Of a stretch of 64,000 nt of DNA, positions 1 to 12,200 are shown in pieces; the stretch's first letter is position 1, and each line of letters opens with the position of its first letter. The notes under the pieces were generated by a model. The model worked only from the letters and a program-made list of their open reading frames with translations. It was not told the origin of the DNA and made no database searches. The translations under genes were made by a program, and so were the position numbers. This stretch comes from Fasciola hepatica (lineage: Eukaryota; Platyhelminthes; Trematoda; Plagiorchiida; Fasciolidae), in the NCBI GenBank assembly GCA_948099385.1, contig CANUEZ040000206.1, positions 62,001-126,000 on the forward strand, read 5' to 3'.

Positions 1-26
1 ACTGACTATGAATATGAGATGAGCGC

Positions 27-38
27 TTGCAAATGCAA
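27..38. repeat. Short dyad TTGCA-N2-TGCAA, once per monomer
   Basis: In family A the dyad reads TTGCA AA TGCAA (first copy here). In family B it is TTGCA CA TGCAA (for example 20,296-20,307). It is retained in nearly all monomers of both families, on the edge of the conserved block that includes TTGTTCGTTGGG. It could be a protein-binding dyad or an RNA hairpin, but no specific factor can be named from sequence alone. Confidence 0.5.
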
Positions 39-232
39 ACTCGTTGTTCGTTGGGTTAGCAGTGACCCAGACACGAATAACTACGAGAAATGACAATTCT
101 CATTCATTTGTCGCCACTTCAATCAACAGTATCCATTCACAATCGAGATGATTCAAATTAGATCCTAGTGAACATAAAAGATCATCGGAGTGTACAAGTC
201 AGAAAACGAGTGGGCATAGGAGTACCGAGTAC

Positions 233-275
233 GCATAGCTGATGAGCGGCAACAACCGCCAAACCGGTCGTGTGC
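233..275 (+). ncRNA. Hammerhead-like ribozyme motif, family A representative (C12 form)
   Basis: First complete copy of a 43-nt motif found in nearly every family-A monomer. Read 5' to 3' it has stem I left arm GCATA (233-237), core CTGATGA (239-245), stem II GCGG (246-249), loop CAACAA, CCGC (256-259), C at the G12 position (260), AA for A13 A14 (261-262), the ACCGGT stem III palindrome (263-268), C17 (269) and stem I right arm TGTGC (271-275). The strand order fits a type I hammerhead, in which stem I is open to the flanks. The arms pair as G-C, C-G, A-U, U.G, A-U, with a G.G mismatch next to the core. In many A copies the base after the scissile position is A instead of G (for example 587). 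Because G12 is the presumed general base in this ribozyme class, the C12 form is expected to be strongly impaired. Confidence 0.72.
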
Positions 276-3200
276 TTCCTCGAAAATGTCGTCCACACAC
301 ACGTTCACATACTACTTACTGACTATGAATATGAGATGAGCGCTTGCAAATGCAAACTCGTTGTTCGTTGGGTTAGCAGTGACCCAGACACGAATAACTA
401 AGAGAAATGACAATTCTCATTCATTTGTCGCCACTTCAATCAACAGTATCCATTCACAATCGAGACGATTCAAATTAGATCCTAGTGAACATAAAAGATC
501 ATCCGAGTGTACAAGTCAGAAGACGAGTGGGCATAGGAGTACCGAGTACGCATAGCTGATGAGCGGCAACAACCGCCAAACCGGTCATGTGCTTCCTCGA
601 AAATGTCGTCCACACACACGTTCACATACTACTTACTGACTATGAATATGAGATGAGCGCTTGCAAATGCAAACTCGTTGTTCGTTGGGTTAGCAGTGAC
701 CCAGACACGAATAACTACGAGAAATGACAATTCTCATTCATTTGTCGCCACTTCAATCAACAGTATCCATTCACAATCGAGACGATTCAAATTAGATCCT
801 AGTGAACATAAAAGATCATCGGAGTGTACAAGTCAGAAGACGAGTGGGCATAGGAGTACCGAGTACGCATAGCTGATGAGCGGCAACAACCGCCAAACCG
901 GTCGTGTGCTTCCTCGAAAATGTCGTCCACACACACATTCACATACTACTTACTGACTATGAATATGAGATGAGCACTTGCAAATGCAAACTCGTTGTTC
1001 GTTGGGTTAGCAGTGACCCAGACACGAATAACTACGAGAAATGACAATTCTCATTCATTTGTCGCCACTTCAATCAACAGTATCCATTCACAATCGAGAC
1101 GATTCAAATTAGATCCTAGTGAACATAAAAGATCATCGGAGTGTACAAGTCAGAAGACGAGTGGGCATAGGAGTACCGAGTACGCATAGCTGATGAGCGG
1201 CAACAACCGCCAAACCGGTCGTGTGCTTCCTCGAAAATGTCGTCCACACACACGTTCACATACTACTTACTGACTATGAATATGAGATGAGCGCTTGCAA
1301 ATGCAAACTCGTTGTTCGTTGGGTTAGCAGTGACCCAGACACGAATAACTATGAGAAATGACAATTCTCATTCATTTGTCGCCACTTCAATCAACAGTAT
1401 CCATTCACAATCGAGACGATTCAAATTAGATCCTAGTGAACATAAAAGATCATCGGAGTGTACAAGTCAGAAGACGAGTGGGCATAGGAGTACCGAGTAC
1501 GCATAGCTGATGAGCGGCAACAACCGCCAAACCGGTCGTGTGCTTCCTCGAAAATGTCGTCCACACACACGTTCACATACTACTTACTGACTATGAATAT
1601 GAGATGAGCGCTTGCAAATGCAAACTCGTTGTTCGTTGGGTTAGCAGTGACCCAGACACGAATAACTACGAGAAATGACAATTCTCATTCATTTGTCGCC
1701 ACTTCAATCAACAGTATCCATTCACAATCGAGACGATTCAAATTAGATCCTAGTGAACATAAAAGATCATCGGAGTGTACAAGTCAGAAGACGAGTGGGC
1801 ATAGGAGTACCGAGTACGCATAGCTGATGAGCGGCAACAACCGCCAAACCGGTCATGTGCTTCCTCGAAAATGTCGTCCACACACACATTCACATACTAC
1901 TTACTGACTATGAATATGAGATGAGCGCTTGCAAATGCAAACTCGTTGTTCGTTGGGTTAGCAGTGACCCAGACACGAATAACTAAGAGAAATGACAATT
2001 CTCATTCATTTGTCGCCACTTCAATCAACAGTATCCATTCACAATCGAGACGATTCAAATTAGATCCTAGTGAACATAAAAGATCATCGGAGTGTACAAG
2101 TCAGAAGACGAGTGGGCATAGGAGTACCGAGTACGCATAGCTGATGAGCGGCAACAACCGCCAAACCGGTCATGTGCTTCCTCGAAAATGTCGTCCACAC
2201 ACACATTCACATACTACTTACTGACTATGAATATGAGATGAGCGCTTGCAAATGCAAACTCGTTGTTCGTTGGGTTAGCAGTGACCCAGACACGAATAAC
2301 TACGAGAAATGACAATTCTCATTCATTTGTCGCCACTTCAATCAACAGTATCCATTCACAATCGAGACGATTCAAATTAGATCCTAGTGAACATAAAAGA
2401 TCATCGGAGTGTACAAGTCAGAAGACGAGTGGGCATAGGAGTACCGAGTACGCATAGCTGATGAGCGGCAACAACCGCCAAACCGGTCATGTGCTTCCTC
2501 GAAAATGTCGTCCACACACACATTCACATACTACTTACTGACTATGAATATGAGATGAGCGCTTGCAAATGCAAACTCGTTGTTCGTTGGGTTAGCAGTG
2601 ACCCAGACACGAATAACTAAGAGAAATGACAATTCTCATTCATTTGTCGCCACTTCAATCAACAGTATCCATTCACAATCGAGACGATTCAAATTAGATC
2701 CTAGTGAACATAAAAGATCATCGGAGTGTACAAGTCAGAAGACGAGTGGGCATAGGAGTACCGAGTACGCATAGCTGATGAGCGGCAACAACCGCCAAAC
2801 CGGTCATGTGCTTCCTCGAAAATGTCGTCCACACACACATTCACATACTACTTACTGACTATGAATATCAGATGAGCGCTTGCAAATGCAAACTCGTTGT
2901 TCGTTGGGTTAGCAGTGACCCAGACACGAATAACTACGAGAAATGACAATTCTCATTCGTTTTCGCCACTTCAATCAACAGTATCCATTCACAATCGAGA
3001 CGATTCAAATTAGATCCTAGTGAACATAAAAGATCATCCGAGTGTACAAGTCAGAAGACGAGTGGGCATAGGAGTACCGAGTACGCATAGCTGATGAGCG
3101 GCAACAACCGCCAAACCGGTCATGTGCTTCCTCGAAAATGTCGTCCACACACACATTCACATACTACTTACTGACTATGAATATGAGATGAGCGCTTGCA

Positions 3201-6200
3201 AATGCAAACTCGTTGTTCGTTGGGTTAGCAGTGACCCAGACACGAATAACTACGAGAAATGACAATTCTCATTCATTTGTCGCCACTTCAATCAACAGTA
3301 TCCATTCACAATCGAGATGATTCAAATTAGATCCTAGTGAACATAAAAGATCATCCGAGTGTACAAGTCAGAAGACGAGTGGGCATAGGAGTACCGAGTA
3401 CGCATAGCTGATGAGCGGCAACAACCGCCAAACCGGTCATGTGCTTCCTCGAAAATGTCGTCCACACACACATTCACATACTACTTACTGACTATGAATA
3501 TGAGATGAGCACTTGCAAATGCAAACTCGTTGTTCGTTGGGTTAGCAGTGACCCAGACACGAATAACTACGAGAAATGACAATTCTCATTCATTTGTCGC
3601 CACTTCAATCAACAGTATCCATTCACAATCGAGACGATTCAAATTAGATCCTAGTGAACATAAAAGATCATCGGAGTGTACAAGTCAGAAGACGAGTGGG
3701 CATAGGAGTACCGAGTACGCATAGCTGATGAGCGGCAACAACCGCCAAACCGGTCATGTGCTTCCTCGAAAATGTCGTCCACACACACATTCACATACTA
3801 CTTACTGACTATGAATATGAGATGAGCGCTTGCAAATGCAAACTCGTTGTTCGTTGGGTTAGCAGTGACCCAGACACGAATAACTACGAGAAATGACAAT
3901 TCTCATTCAATTGTCGCCACTTCAATCAACAGTATCCATTCACAATCGAGACGATTCAAATTAGATCCTAGTGAACATAAAAGATCATCGGAGTGTACAA
4001 GTCAGAAGACGAGTGGGCATAGGAGTACCGAGTACGCATAGCTGATGAGCGGCAACAACCGCCAAACCGGTCATGTGCTTCCTCGAAAATGTCGTCCACA
4101 CACACATTCACATACTACTTACTGACTATGAATATGAGATGAGCGCTTGCAAATGCAAACTCGTTGTTCGTTGGGTTAGCAGTGACCCAGACACGAATAA
4201 CTAAGAGAAATGACAATTCTCATTCATTTGTCGCCACTTCAATCAACAGTATCCATTCACAATCGAGACGATTCAAATTAGATCCTAGTGAACATAAAAG
4301 ATCATCGGAGTGTACAAGTCAGAAGACGAGTGGGAATAGGAGTACCGAGTACGCATAGCTGATGAGCGGCAACAACCGCCAAACCGGTCATGTGCTTCCT
4401 CGAAAATGTCGTCCACACACACGTTCACATACTACTTACTGACTATGAATATGAGATGAGCGCTTGCACATGCAAACTCGTTGTTCGTTGGGTTAGCAGT
4501 GACCCAGACACGAATAACTACGAGAAATGACAATTCTCATTCATTTGTCGCCACTTCAATCAACAGTATCCATTCACAATCGAGACGATTCAAATTAGAT
4601 CCTAGTGAACATAAAAGATCATCGGAGTGTACAAGTCAGAAGACGAGTGGGCATAGGAGTACCGAGTACGCATAGCTGATGAGCGGCAACAACCGCCAAA
4701 CCGGTCATGTGCTTCCTCGAAAATGTCGTCCACACACACATTCACATACTACTTACTGACTATGAATATGAGATGAGCGCTTGCAAATGCAAACTCGTTG
4801 TTCGTTGGGTTAGCAGTGACCCAGACACGAATAACTACGAGAAATGACAATTCTCATTCATTTGTCGCCACTTCAATCAACAGTATCCATTCACAATCGA
4901 GACGATTCAAATTAGATCCTAGTGAACATAAAAGATCATCGGAGTGTACAAGTCAGAAGACGAGTGGGCATAGGAGTACCGAGTACGCATAGCTGATGAG
5001 CGGCAACAACCGCCAAACCGGTCGTGTGCTTCCTCGAAAATGTCGTCCACACACACGTTCACATACTACTTACTGACTATGAATATGAGATGAGCGCTTG
5101 CAAATGCAAACTCGTTGTTCGTTGGGTTAGCAGTGACCCAGACACGAATAACTACGAGAAATGACAATTCTCATTCATTTGTCGCCACTTCAATCAACAG
5201 TATCCATTCACAATCGAGACGATTCAAATTAGATCCTAGTGAACATAAAAGATGATCGGAGTGTACAAGTCAGAAGACGAGTGGGCATAGGAGTACCGAG
5301 TACGCATAGCTGATGAGCGGCAACAACCGCCAAACCGGTCGTGTGCTTCCTCGAAAATGTCGTCCACACACACGTTCACATACTACTTACTGACTATGAA
5401 TATGAGATGAGCGCTTGCAAATGCAAACTCGTTGTTCGTTGGGTTAGCAGTGACCCAGACACGAATAACTACGAGAAATGACAATTCTCATTCATTTGTC
5501 GCCACTTCAATCAACAGTATCCATTCACAATCGAGACGATTCAAATTAGATCCTAGTGAACATAAAAGATCATCGGAGTGTACAAGTCAGAAGACGAGTG
5601 GGCATAGGAGTACCGAGTACGCATAGCTGATGAGCGGCAACAACCGCCAAACCGGTCATGTGCTTCCTCGAAAATGTCGTCCACACACACATTCACATAC
5701 TACTTACTGACTATGAATATGAGATGAGCGCTTGCAAATGCAAACTCGTTGTTCGTTGGGTTAGCAGTGACCCAGACACGAATAACTACGAGAAATGACA
5801 ATTCTCATTCATTTGTCGCCACTTCAATCAACAGTATCCATTCACAATCGAGACGATTCAAATTAGATCCTAGTGAACATAAAAGATCATCGGAGTGTAC
5901 AAGTCAGAAGACGAGTGGGCATAGGAGTACCGAGTACGCATAGCTGATGAGCGGCAACAACCGCCAAACCGGTCGTGTGCTTCCTCGAAAATGTCGTCCA
6001 CACACACATTCACATACTACTTACTGACTATGAATATGAGATGAGCGCTTGCAAATGCAAACTCGTTGTTCGTTGGGTTAGCAGTGACCCAGACACGAAT
6101 AACTATGAGAAATGACAATTCTCATTCATTTGTCGCCACTTCAATCAACAGTATCCATTCACAATCGAGACGATTCAAATTAGATCCTAGTGAACATAAA

Positions 6201-9200
6201 AGATCATCGGAGTGTACAAGTCAGAAGACGAGTGGGCATAGGAGTACCGAGTACGCATAGCTGATGAGCGGCAACAACCGCCAAACCGGTCATGTGCTTC
6301 CTCGAAAATGTCGTCCACACACACGTTCACATACTACTTACTGACTATGAATATGAGATGAGCGCTTGCAAATGCAAACTCGTTGTTCGTTGGGTTAGCA
6401 GTGACCCAGACACGAATAACTACGAGAAATGACAATTCTCATTCATTTGTCGCCACTTCAATCAACAGTATCCATTCACAATCGAGACGATTCAAATTAG
6501 ATCCTAGTGAACATAAAAGATGATCGGAGTGTACAAGTCAGAAGACGAGTGGGCATAGGAGTACCGAGTACGCATAGCTGATGAGCGGCAACAACCGCCA
6601 AACCGGTCGTGTGCTTCCTCGAAAATGTCGTCCACACACACATTCACATACTACTTACTGACTATGAATATGAGATGAGCGCTTGCAAATGCAAACTCGT
6701 TGTTCGTTGGGTTAGCAGTGACCCAGACACGAATAACTACGAGAAATGACAATTCTCATTCATTTGTCGCCACTTCAATCAACAGTATCCATTCACAATC
6801 GAGACGATTCAAATTAGATCCTAGTGAACATAAAAGATCATCCGAGTGTACAAGTCAGAAGACGAGTGGGCATAGGAGTACCGAGTACGCATAGCTGATG
6901 AGCGGCAACAACCGCCAAACCGGTCATGTGCTTCCTCGAAAATGTCGTCCACACACACATTCACATACTACTTACTGACTATGAATATGAGATGAGCACT
7001 TGCAAATGCAAACTCGTTGTTCGTTGGGTTAGCAGTGACCCAGACACGAATAACTACGAGAAATGACAATTCTCATTCATTTGTCGCCACTTCAATCAAC
7101 AGTATCCATTCACAATCGAGACGATTCAAATTAGATCCTAGTGAACATAAAAGATCATCGGAGTGTACAAGTCAGAAGACGAGTGGGCATAGGAGTACCG
7201 AGTACGCATAGCTGATGAGCGGCAACAACCGCCAAACCGGTCATGTGCTTCCTCGAAAATGTCGTCCACACACACATTCACATACTACTTACTGACTATG
7301 AATATGAGATGAGCGCTTGCAAATGCAAACTCGTTGTTCGTTGGGTTAGCAGTGACCCAGACACGAATAACTACGAGAAATGACAATTCTCATTCATTTG
7401 TCGCCACTTCAATCAACAGTATCCATTCACAATCGAGACGATTCAAATTAGATCCTAGTGAACATAAAAGATCATCGGAGTGTACAAGTCAGAAGACGAG
7501 TGGGCATAGGAGTACCGAGTACGCATAGCTGATGAGCGGCAACAACCGCCAAACCGGTCGTGTGCTTCCTCGAAAATGTCGTCCACACACACGTTCACAT
7601 ACTACTTACTGACTATGAATATGAGATGAGCGCTTGCAAATGCAAACTCGTTGTTCGTTGGGTTAGCAGTGACCCAGACACGAATAACTACGAGAAATGA
7701 CAATTCTCATTCATTTGTCGCCACTTCAATCAACAGTATCCATTCACAATCGAGACGATTCAAATTAGATCCTAGTGAACATAAAAGATGATCGGAGTGT
7801 ACAAGTCAGAAGACGAGTGGGCATAGGAGTACCGAGTACGCATAGCTGATGAGCGGCAACAACCGCCAAACCGGTCGTGTGCTTCCTCGAAAATGTCGTC
7901 CACACACACGTTCACATACTACTTACTGACTATGAATATGAGATGAGCGCTTGCAAATGCAAACTCGTTGTTCGTTGGGTTAGCAGTGACCCAGACACGA
8001 ATAACTACGAGAAGTGACAATTCTCATTCATTTGTCGCCACTTCAATCAACAGTATCCATTCACAATCGAGACGATTCAAATTAGATCCTAGTGAACATA
8101 AAAGATCATCGGAGTGTACAAGTCAGAAGACGAGTGGGCATAGGAGTACCGAGTACGCATAGCTGATGAGCGGCAACAACCGCCAAACCGGTCGTGTTTG
8201 CTCCTCGAAAATGTCGTCCACACACACATTCACATACTACTTACTGACTATGAATATGAGATGAGCGCTTGCAAATGCAAACTCGTTGTTCGTTGGGTTA
8301 GCAGTGACCCAGACACGAATAACTACGAGAAATGACAATTCTCATTCATTTGTCGCCACTTCAATCAACAGTATCCATTCACAATCGAGACGATTCAAAT
8401 TAGATCCTAGTGAACATAAAAGATGATCGGAGTGTACAAGTCAGAAGACGAGTGGGCATAGGAGTACCGAGTACGCATAGCTGATGAGCGGCAACAACCG
8501 CCAAACCGGTCGTGTGCTTCCTCGAAAATGTCGTCCACACACACATTCACATACTACTTACTGACTATGAATATGAGATGAGCGCTTGCAAATGCAAACT
8601 CGTTGTTCGTTGGGTTAGCAGTGACCCAGACACGAATAACTATGAGAAATGACAATTCTCATTCATTTGTCGCCACTTCAATCAACAGTATTCATTCACA
8701 ATCGAGACGATTCAAATTAGATCCTAGTGAACATAAAAGATCATCGGAGTGTACAAGTCAGAAGACGAGTGGGCATAGGAGTACCGAGTACGCATAGCTG
8801 ATGAGCGGCAACAACCGCCAAACCGGTCATGTGCTTCCTCGAAAATGTCGTCCACACACACATTCACATACTACTTACTGACTATGAATATGAGATGAGC
8901 ACTTGCAAATGCAAACTCGTTGTTCGTTGGGTTAGCAGTGACCCAGACACGAATAACTACGAGAAATGACAATTCTCATTCATTTGTCGCCACTTCAATC
9001 AACAGTATCCATTCACAATCGAGACGATTCAAATTAGATCCTAGTGAACATAAAAGATCATCGGAGTGTACAAGTCAGAAGACGAGTGGGCATAGGAGTA
9101 CCGAGTACGCATAGCTGATGAGCGGCAACAACCGCCAAACCGGTCGTGTGCTTCCTCGAAAATGTCGTCCACACACACATTCACATACTACTTACTGACT

Positions 9201-12200
9201 ATGAATATGAGATGAGCACTTGCAAATGCAAACTCGTTGTTCGTTGGGTTAGCAGTGACCCAGACACGAATAACTATGAGAAATGACAATTCTCATTCAT
9301 TTGTCGCCACTTCAATCAACAGTATCCATTCACAATCGAGACGATTCAAATTAGATCCTAGTGAACATAAAAGATCATCGGAGTGTACAAGTCAGAAGAC
9401 GAGTGGGCATAGGAGTACCGAGTACGCATAGCTGATGAGCGGCAACAACCGCCAAACCGGTCATGTGCTTCCTCGAAAATGTCGTCCACACACACGTTCA
9501 CATACTACTTACTGACTATGAATATGAGATGAGCGCTTGCAAATGCAAACTCGTTGTTCGTTGGGTTAGCAGTGACCCAGACACGAATAACTACGAGAAA
9601 TGACAATTCTCATTCATTTGTCGCCACTTCAATCAACAGTATCCATTCACAATCGAGACGATTCAAATTAGATCCTAGTGAACATAAAAGATCATCGGAG
9701 TGTACAAGTCAGAAGACGATTGGGCATAGGATTACCGAGTACGCATAGCTGATGAGCGGCAACAACCGCCAAACCGGTCATGTGCTTCCTCGAAAATGTC
9801 GTCCACACACACATTCACATACTACTTACTGACTATGAATATGAGATGAGCACTTGCAAATGCAAACTCGTTGTTCGTTGGGTTAGCAGTGACCCAGACA
9901 CGAATAACTATGAGAAATGACAATTCTCATTCATTTGTCGCCACTTCAATCAACAGTATCCATTCACAATCGAGACGATTCAAATTAGATCCTAGTGAAC
10001 ATAAAAGATCATCGGAGTGTACAAGTCAGAAGACGAGTGGGCATAGGAGTACCGAGTACGCATAGCTGATGAGCGGCAACAACCGCCAAACCGGTCGTGT
10101 GCTTCCTCGAAAATGTCGTCCACACACACATTCACATACTACTTACTGACTATGAATATGAGATGAGCACTTGCAAATGCAAACTCGTTGTTCGTTGGGT
10201 TAGCAGTGACCCAGACACGAATAACTACGAGAAATGACAATTCTCATTCATTTGTCGCCACTTCAATCAACAGTATCCATTCACAATCGAGACGATTCAA
10301 ATTAGATCCTAGTGAACATAAAAGATCATCGGAGTGTACAAGTCAGAAGACGAGTGGGCATAGGAGTACCGAGTACGCATAGCTGATGAGCGGCAACAAC
10401 CGCCAAACCGGTCATGTGCTTCCTCGAAAATGTCGTCCACACACACATTCACATACTACTTACTGACTATGAATATGAGATGAGCGCTTGCAAATGCAAA
10501 CTCGTTGTTCGTTGGGTTAGCAGTGACCCAGACACGAATAACTACGAGAAATGACAATTCTCATTCATTTGTCGCCACTTCAATCAACAGTATCCATTCA
10601 CAATCGAGACGATTCAAATTAGATCCTAGTGAACATAAAAGATCATCGGAGTGTACAAGTCAGAAGACGAGTGGGCATAGGAGTACCGAGTACGCATAGC
10701 TGATGAGCGGCAACAACCGCCAAACCGGTCATGTGCTTCCTCGAAAATGTCGTCCACACACACATTCACATACTACTTACTGACTATGAATATGAGATGA
10801 GCACTTGCAAATGCAAACTCGTTGTTCGTTGGGTTAGCAGTGACCCAGACACGAATAACTAAGAGAAATGACAATTCTCATTCATTTGTCGCCACTTCAA
10901 TCAACAGTATCCATTCACAATCGAGACGATTCAAATTAGATCCTAGTGAACATAAAAGATCATCGGAGTGTACAAGTCAGAAGACGAGTGGGCATAGGAG
11001 TACCGAGTACGCATAGCTGATGAGCGGCAACAACCGCCAAACCGGTCGTGTGCTTCCTCGAAAATGTCGTCCACACACTCGTTCACATACTACTTACTGA
11101 CTATGAATATGAGATGAGCGCTTGCAAATGCAAACTCGTTGTTCGTTGGGTTAGCAGTGACCCAGACACGAATAACTACGAGAAATGACAATTCTCATTC
11201 ATTTGTCGCCACTTCAATCAACAGTATCCATTCACAATCGAGACGATTCAAATTAGATCCTAGTGAACATAAAAGATCATCGGAGTGTACAAGTCAGAAG
11301 ACGAGTGGGCATAGGAGTACCGAGTACGCATAGCTGATGAGCGGCAACAACCGCCAAACCGGTCGTGTGCTTCCTCGAAAATGTCGTCCACGCACACGTT
11401 CACATACTACTTACTGACTATGAATATGAGATGAGCGCTTGCAAATGCAAACTCGTTGTTCGTTGGGTTAGCAGTGACCCAGACACGAATAACTACGAGA
11501 AATGACAATTCTCATTCATTTGTCGCCACTTCAATCAACAGTATCCATTCACAATCGAGACGATTCAAATTAGATCCTAGTGAACATAAAAGATCATCCG
11601 AGTGTACAAGTCAGAAGACGAGTGGGCATAGGAGTACCGAGTACGCATAGCTGATGAGCGGCAACAACCGCCAAACCGGTCGTGTGCTTCCTCGAAAATG
11701 TCGTCCACACACACATTCTCATACTACTTACTGACTATGAATATGAGATGAGCGCTTGCAAATGCAAACTCGTTGTTCGTTGGGTTAGCAGTGACCCAGA
11801 CACGAATAACTACGAGAAATGACAATTCTCATTCAGTTGTCGCCACTTCAATCAACAGTATCCATTCACAATCGAGACGATTCAAATTAGATCCTAGTGA
11901 ACATAAAAGATGATCGGAGTGTACAAGTCAGAAGACGAGTGGGCATAGGAGTACCGAGTACGCATAGCTGATGAGCGGCAACAACCGCCAAACCGGTCAT
12001 GTGCTTCCTCGAAAATGTCGTCCACACACATTCACATACTACTTACTGACTATGAATATGAGATGAGCGCTTGCAAATGCAAACTCGTTGTTCGTTGGGT
12101 TAGCAGTGACCCAGACACGAATAACTACGAGAAATGACAATTCTCATTCATTTGTCGCCACTTCAATCAACAGTATCCATTCACAATCGAGACGATTCAA

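Noticed and set aside
47..60. CENP-B box-like TTCGTTGGG
   Set aside because: The first half matches the alphoid box, but the essential central A and the CGGG core are absent (TTAGCAG instead).
233..275. Claim that every copy is an active self-cleaving ribozyme
   Set aside because: Nearly all copies have C at the catalytic G12 position and a G.G or G.A mismatch at 2.1/1.1, so only the fold is supported for most copies.
2940..2975. Frameshift in a gene at the 1-bp deletion (CATTCGTTTTCGCC)
   Set aside because: It is only a 1-bp indel in a non-coding satellite monomer.
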